Shown here: piece by piece, positions 6,338 to 9,477 of the stretch
Layout: every line of letters begins with the position of its first letter
Numbering within the stretch: the stretch's first letter is position 1
Assembly: GCA_937911855.1 (NCBI GenBank)
Contig: CALDPK010000209.1
Coordinates: forward strand, 1 to 9,477
Origin: an uncultured Trueperaceae bacterium
GTDB taxonomy: Bacteria > Deinococcota > Deinococci > Deinococcales > Trueperaceae
DNA: 9,477 nt
Direction of reading: 5' to 3'
The notes under the pieces: model-generated
What the model saw: only the letters and a program-made list of their open reading frames with translations
Told to the model about the DNA's origin: nothing
The model's database searches: none
Program-made: the position numbers and the translations under genes

Positions 6338-7972
6338 CTAATTGAGAGGTTTTATTCCGTCCTTCAATAGCTTGAACTCGGTTGCGTCCAGCAGGGCCTG
6401 GTAGGACGCTTCGATCACGTTGGTGCTCGCCCCCACCGTTCCCCAGGTTTCGCTCTGGTCGGTGGTTTCCACCTGCACCCTGATGACACTGCCGGTACCG
6501 GTCTCCGGGCCGGCCAGCACCCGCACCTTGTAATCGGTGAGTTCCATCTCGGCCAGGCTCGGGTAGAAGCGCAGGAGCGCCTTACGCAGCGCCATGTCCA
6601 GAGCCTGAACGGGGCCGTTGCCCTGCGCGGCCGTGTGTTCGGCCTGACCGCCGACCTCGAGGCGGATGCTGGCTTCGCAGCGGGGTTCACTGCCGTCGTC
6701 CTCGCGTTTGTCGATGATCACAGTGAAGCCGTGCAGCGTGAAGTACGGGCGGTAATCACCGCTCACCTTGCGGCTCAGCAGCTGGAACGACGCCTCGGCA
6801 CCTTCGAACGAGTAACCCAGGTGCTCAAGCTCCTTGATGCGTTTCACCACTTCCGCTGCAGCCGGCGAGCCGTTGCCGTCACCGAAGTCGCGCTGTTTGG
6901 CAACTACGTTGGCACGGCCGGACAGGTCGGACAGCAGGATGCGCCGGTGGTTGCCCACCAGTTCGGGCGCGATGTGCTCGTAAGTCTCCGGGCGGCGGTT
7001 GACCGCTGACACGTGGATGCCGCCCTTGTGCGCGAAAGCGGCGTCCCCGACGAAGGGGGCGCGCACGTTCGGCTGCAGGTTCGCGCGTTCGTCGATGGTG
7101 CGTGACAGCTCGCGCAGTTCCTGCACCTTCTGCGGCTGCGGCCTGCCGAGTTTGACTGACAGCAGCGGCATCACGGACACCAGGTTGGCGTTGCCGCAGC
7201 GCTCGCCGTAACCGTTGATGGTGCCCTGCACGTGGCGGGCACCGGCGGTCACTGCAGCCAGGCTGTTGGCCACGGCCAGTTCACTGTCGTTGTGCGCGTG
7301 GATGCCGATCACGTCGCCGAAGCGTTCGCGCATCAGGGTGACGAGCGCCTGGATGCGGTCGGGCAGGGTGCCGCCGTTGGTGTCGCACAGCACCAGCCGC
7401 TCTGCCCCGCCCCGACTGGCCGCCTCGAGCGTGGCCACCGTGTAGTCAGGATCGGCGGCGAAACCGTCGAAGAAATGCTCGGCGTCGTAGATGACCCTGC
7501 GGCCGCTCGCGACCATGTAGGCAACAGAACGCTCGATCATGCTGAGGTTCTCCTCGAGCGTGGTGCCCAGGGCGTCGGTGACGTGCAGCGTCCAGGACTT
7601 GCCGAACATCGCGACAGCTGTGGTGCCGGCTGCGAGCAGCATGGCGAGGTTGGCGTCATCCTCGGGCGCGACTTCCTTGCGGCAGGTGCTGCCGAAGGCC
7701 GTCAGGACGGCCTGCTTCAGCGGCCGGTCCTTCATCATCTCGAAGAACTCGGCGTCCTTGGGGTTGGAGCCGGGCCAGCCGCCCTCGATGAAGTCGATCC
7801 CGAAGTCATCGAGGCGGTGGGCGATAATCAGCTTGTCGCGGCTGGTCAGGTTGAAGTCCAGACCCTGCGTGCCATCACGCAGGGTCGTGTCGTAGATTTC
7901 GACGCGCTCGCCCTTGCCGACGGCCGGCCAGGGAGCGGCCAGGTCGAATGCCGGCTGGCGTTCGTGGTTCAC
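6338..7972 (-). CDS. cimA: (R)-citramalate synthase
   Basis: 544 aa, full length for the family. It condenses pyruvate and acetyl-CoA to (R)-citramalate, which gives 2-oxobutanoate for isoleucine without threonine. The TIM-barrel domain opens with YDTTLRDGTQ at 27-36 (Arg32, metal-binding Asp33), has HAHND at 225-229 (metal-binding His225 and His227) and GYGERCGNANL at 254-264. The linker segment VGDAAFAHKGGIHVSAV (308-324) and YEHIAPELVGN are typical of CimA and separate it from classical LeuA. The C-terminal ~135 residues (from ~405) form a LeuA-type regulatory dimer domain, probably the allosteric site for isoleucine. Start GTG 7972 overlaps the upstream stop as GTGA, so it is likely translationally coupled to leuA. 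Homocitrate synthase or re-citrate synthase is less likely given the length and these motifs. Confidence 0.92.
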   Translation of the reverse strand: MNHERQPAFDLAAPWPAVGKGERVEIYDTTLRDGTQGLDFNLTSRDKLIIAHRLDDFGIDFIEGGWPGSNPKDAEFFEMMKDRPLKQAVLTAFGSTCRKEVAPEDDANLAMLLAAGTTAVAMFGKSWTLHVTDALGTTLEENLSMIERSVAYMVASGRRVIYDAEHFFDGFAADPDYTVATLEAASRGGAERLVLCDTNGGTLPDRIQALVTLMRERFGDVIGIHAHNDSELAVANSLAAVTAGARHVQGTINGYGERCGNANLVSVMPLLSVKLGRPQPQKVQELRELSRTIDERANLQPNVRAPFVGDAAFAHKGGIHVSAVNRRPETYEHIAPELVGNHRRILLSDLSGRANVVAKQRDFGDGNGSPAAAEVVKRIKELEHLGYSFEGAEASFQLLSRKVSGDYRPYFTLHGFTVIIDKREDDGSEPRCEASIRLEVGGQAEHTAAQGNGPVQALDMALRKALLRFYPSLAEMELTDYKVRVLAGPETGTGSVIRVQVETTDQSETWGTVGASTNVIEASYQALLDATEFKLLKDGIKPLN

Positions 7973-9201
7973 GGCGCGGCGACCTTCTCCGGGCTGCGTA
8001 CCACGCCGGCAGCCAGCTTGTTGAGAACGTCCACGTAAGCGTGCGCCGAGGCTTCAAGAACGTCAGTCGACAGCCCGCGGCCCGTCACGAAACGGCCTTC
8101 GCTTTCGGCGCGGATGGAAACCTCGCCCAGGGCGTCCTTGCCGGAGCCGACGCTGCGGATCTCGTACGAATCCAGCGTGATCGGCACCTGGCTGATGCGC
8201 TCCAGTGCGCGGTAGACGGCGTCGACCGGACCATCGCCGGTGGCGGCTTCGTTGTAGGTGCCGGTGTCGGTGATGAGCCGCACGGTGGCAACAGGGATGA
8301 GTCCAGTGCCGGACTGGAACTGCACGGATTCAAGCGTGTAGGTCGCGGGAACGCGGCTTACCTCGCTGCCTACGAGTGCCAGGATGTCGTCGGTGGTAAC
8401 GAAGCTCTTGCGGTCGCACAGATCCTTGAACTGGCGGAAGAGGGTGTTGACCGTGTCGGCCGGCATCTCTTCGTAACCCAGGTCGGCGAGCGTCTTGCGG
8501 AAAGCGTTGCGGCCTGAGTGCTTGCCCATGACCAGCACGCCGGCGTCGCGACCGACGAGCTCGGCGTTCATTATCTCGTAGGTGTCCTTGTGCTTCAGGA
8601 CGCCGTCCTGGTGGATGCCGGCTTCGTGCGCGAAGGCGTTCTCGCCGACGATGGCCTTGTTCGGAGCCACCGTCATGCCGGTGTGGCGGGCCACGAGGCG
8701 GGACATGCGGTACAGCTCGCGCGTATTGATGCCGATGTCGGTCTGGTAGTGGTCGCGGCGGGTGTAAAGCGCCATGGCGCATTCCTCGAGCGAGGTGTTG
8801 CCGGCGCGTTCACCGATGCCGTTGAGCGTGCATTCGATCTGGGTGCGACTGCCCGCGAATTGGTAGGCGGAGCTGACGCGGTATCCCGACGTGCCGAGCT
8901 CACCGTGCCTTTCGGTGTCCTCGAACGGCGTGACCGTGCACGGCTGACCGTCTACCTGGATCGTGCCCTCGGCACGATACTCGAGCGTGACGATGAGCTC
9001 GTGCTCCTCGATGCCGCGCAGCATGCCCATGTGCCACGGCCAGTTGAACAGCACCGACTTCAGGTCTCTCGCATCGGGCTCTGGCGTGTAGGCCTGCGTG
9101 GCCGGCCCGCCGAACTGCGCGCTTGCCGAGAGCGAGACTCCGAAGGCAAGCACTGCCGAAGTGGCGGCCCACTTCCGCTTGATGCCCTTTTCCAAGGTCA
9201 T
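7969..9201 (-). CDS. leuA: Chimeric frame: C-terminal part of 2-isopropylmalate synthase (LeuA) behind an unrelated exported N-terminus
   Basis: 410 aa as an open frame. From about residue 118-125 onward it is LeuA, the enzyme that makes 2-isopropylmalate from 2-oxoisovalerate and acetyl-CoA for leucine: ECTLNGIGERAGN at 123-135, then NAFAHEAGIHQDGV at 188-201, MGKHSGRNAF at 225-234 and a regulatory dimer domain to ~395. The first half of the barrel, with DTTLRDGxQ and the HxHND metal site, is absent (roughly 215 residues of a normal LeuA), so this product cannot be catalytic as it stands. Residues 1-28 are instead a signal peptide (basic GIKRKW, hydrophobic core, ASA-Q cleavage site). Residues 29-~115 (for example WPWHMGMLRG at 54-63 and VDGQPC at 83-88) match no part of LeuA. 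ATG 9201 has an upstream GAGGGG, proper for the exported gene. The leuA portion itself looks native, being coupled to cimA. Assembly chimera is favoured over a real fusion. Confidence 0.85.
   Translation of the reverse strand: MTLEKGIKRKWAATSAVLAFGVSLSASAQFGGPATQAYTPEPDARDLKSVLFNWPWHMGMLRGIEEHELIVTLEYRAEGTIQVDGQPCTVTPFEDTERHGELGTSGYRVSSAYQFAGSRTQIECTLNGIGERAGNTSLEECAMALYTRRDHYQTDIGINTRELYRMSRLVARHTGMTVAPNKAIVGENAFAHEAGIHQDGVLKHKDTYEIMNAELVGRDAGVLVMGKHSGRNAFRKTLADLGYEEMPADTVNTLFRQFKDLCDRKSFVTTDDILALVGSEVSRVPATYTLESVQFQSGTGLIPVATVRLITDTGTYNEAATGDGPVDAVYRALERISQVPITLDSYEIRSVGSGKDALGEVSIRAESEGRFVTGRGLSTDVLEASAHAYVDVLNKLAAGVVRSPEKVAAP
8818..8862. other. Seam between leuA and a foreign exported-protein gene
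   Basis: Reading the minus strand, residues 114-128 (QFAGSRTQIECTLNG) are where exported-protein sequence changes into LeuA. LeuA consensus here is AGARQVECTINGIGERAGN, so the exact switch cannot be placed within this short stretch. Seven of the ten Thr codons before it are ACG, whereas ACC is commoner just after it, a modest sign of different origin. Confidence 0.65.
8856..9201 (-). pseudogene. 5' fragment of a gene for an exported protein of unknown function
   Basis: This is the N-terminal ~115 residues of the chimeric frame: a signal peptide (1-28), then a domain fragment with DARDLKSVLFNWPWHMGMLR (43-62), LIVTLEYRAEGTIQVDG and one Cys in VDGQPC. I do not recognise the family with confidence; it looks like a periplasmic protein from a proteobacterium- or acidobacterium-like genome. 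It lies 38 bp downstream of a DUF6152-like gene end on the same strand and has its own ribosome site, so the pair probably forms a natural operon in the source genome. Its 3' part is replaced by leuA. Confidence 0.6.
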
Positions 9202-9224
9202 GATCGTTCCCCTCTGCTGTAATT

Positions 9225-9240
9225 AGAGTTCTGGAGTTCT
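9225..9240. repeat. Tandem 8-mer in the spacer
   Basis: AGAGTTCT (9225-9232) and GGAGTTCT (9233-9240) stand in tandem with one mismatch, touching the stop codon of the partial gene on the right. It is too short to carry weight and is probably incidental. Confidence 0.3.
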
Positions 9241-9477
9241 TATTCGATCTCGAACTCGATCGTGCGTTGGTCGGGCAGCGTGATAGACCGAATGAAGCCC
9301 AGCGGCTTGCCGTTGCGAGCCGGGAAGTACGTGATCGTGACGACGTCGCCGGCAATGACCGTGTTCGGGCCGGAGCCGCCCGGGTCGGTGATCGTCTGCG
9401 TGACGGTCTCGCCGATCTCCACGGTCCCGAAATCGAGGTTCTCGGGGGAGATGCCTGTTCCACTGTCGATAACGCGC
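9240..9477 (-). CDS. C-terminal end of a DUF6152-like protein (partial)
   Basis: The minus-strand frame is open from the right edge to TAA at 9242-9240, giving the last ~78 residues, so the gene begins outside the window; the internal GTG at 9422 is not the real start. The end reads IAGDVVTITYFPARNGKPLG and then SITLPDQRTIEFEIE, a pattern like the C-terminus of DUF6152 proteins (GD.V.V....A.dG...G....TLPDGR), which are small exported proteins of unknown function. Its context is the exported-protein fragment 38 bp downstream. It belongs to the segment suspected to be foreign to the rest of the window. Confidence 0.6.
   Translation of the reverse strand, partial: RVIDSGTGISPENLDFGTVEIGETVTQTITDPGGSGPNTVIAGDVVTITYFPARNGKPLGFIRSITLPDQRTIEFEIE

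Noticed and set aside
7232..8038. 268-aa plus-strand frame opposite cimA
   Set aside because: An antisense shadow; cimA motifs on the other strand are clear and this translation is low in complexity.
1..9477. CRISPR arrays, insertion sequences, tRNA or rRNA genes, toxin-antitoxin or phage-defence loci
   Set aside because: No regularly spaced repeats, transposase motifs or RNA-gene signatures were seen. The RHH protein is next to a full kinase, not to a small toxin, so a toxin-antitoxin reading is not supported.

Overview
The window is GC-rich and densely coded, with frequent GTG starts. Its gene content points to the Deinococcota, perhaps a Truepera-like lineage. The pointers are a Ser/Thr kinase fused to a PQQ-type beta-propeller (the architecture of Deinococcus RqkA), a YvcK protein with two N-terminal membrane helices, and a glucodextranase-type DOMON-like membrane protein. 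This assignment is inference from protein resemblance; no rRNA or tRNA is present to anchor it.

Layout. Positions 29-1372 (+) encode a membrane-anchored YvcK/CofD-family protein, followed 20 bp later by an exported DOMON-like protein with one membrane helix and a long acidic tail (1393-2661, +). murA (4017-2698, -) converges on this pair, with a hairpin terminator between them. murA is divergent from a small predicted ribbon-helix-helix protein (4208-4417, +), which is followed after 8 bp by a Ser/Thr kinase with an eight-bladed propeller (4426-6282, +). The 190-bp divergent region holds two back-to-back promoters that use the same bases as their -35 element, plus palindromic operator-like sites. 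A perfect 20-bp-arm hairpin separates the kinase from a convergent amino-acid operon on the minus strand, leuA-cimA (branched-chain synthesis), whose genes overlap by GTGA.

The right end is abnormal. The leuA frame (9201-7969) has only the C-terminal part of 2-isopropylmalate synthase. Its first ~115-125 residues are a signal peptide and the start of an unrelated exported protein, and the sequence beyond holds the tail of a DUF6152-like gene. The seam (about 8818-8862) lies in a short stretch plausible for both proteins. This looks like a chimeric contig or a rearrangement rather than a real fusion enzyme, so sequence right of ~8860 may come from another organism or locus.

Functionally, the central genes suggest an envelope-control neighbourhood: MurA commits UDP-GlcNAc to peptidoglycan, YvcK proteins bind UDP-sugars and affect wall integrity in Firmicutes, and Ser/Thr kinases regulate both in other phyla. 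Joint control here is a hypothesis, supported mainly by the shared promoter region. No defence system, CRISPR array, insertion sequence or RNA gene was found.
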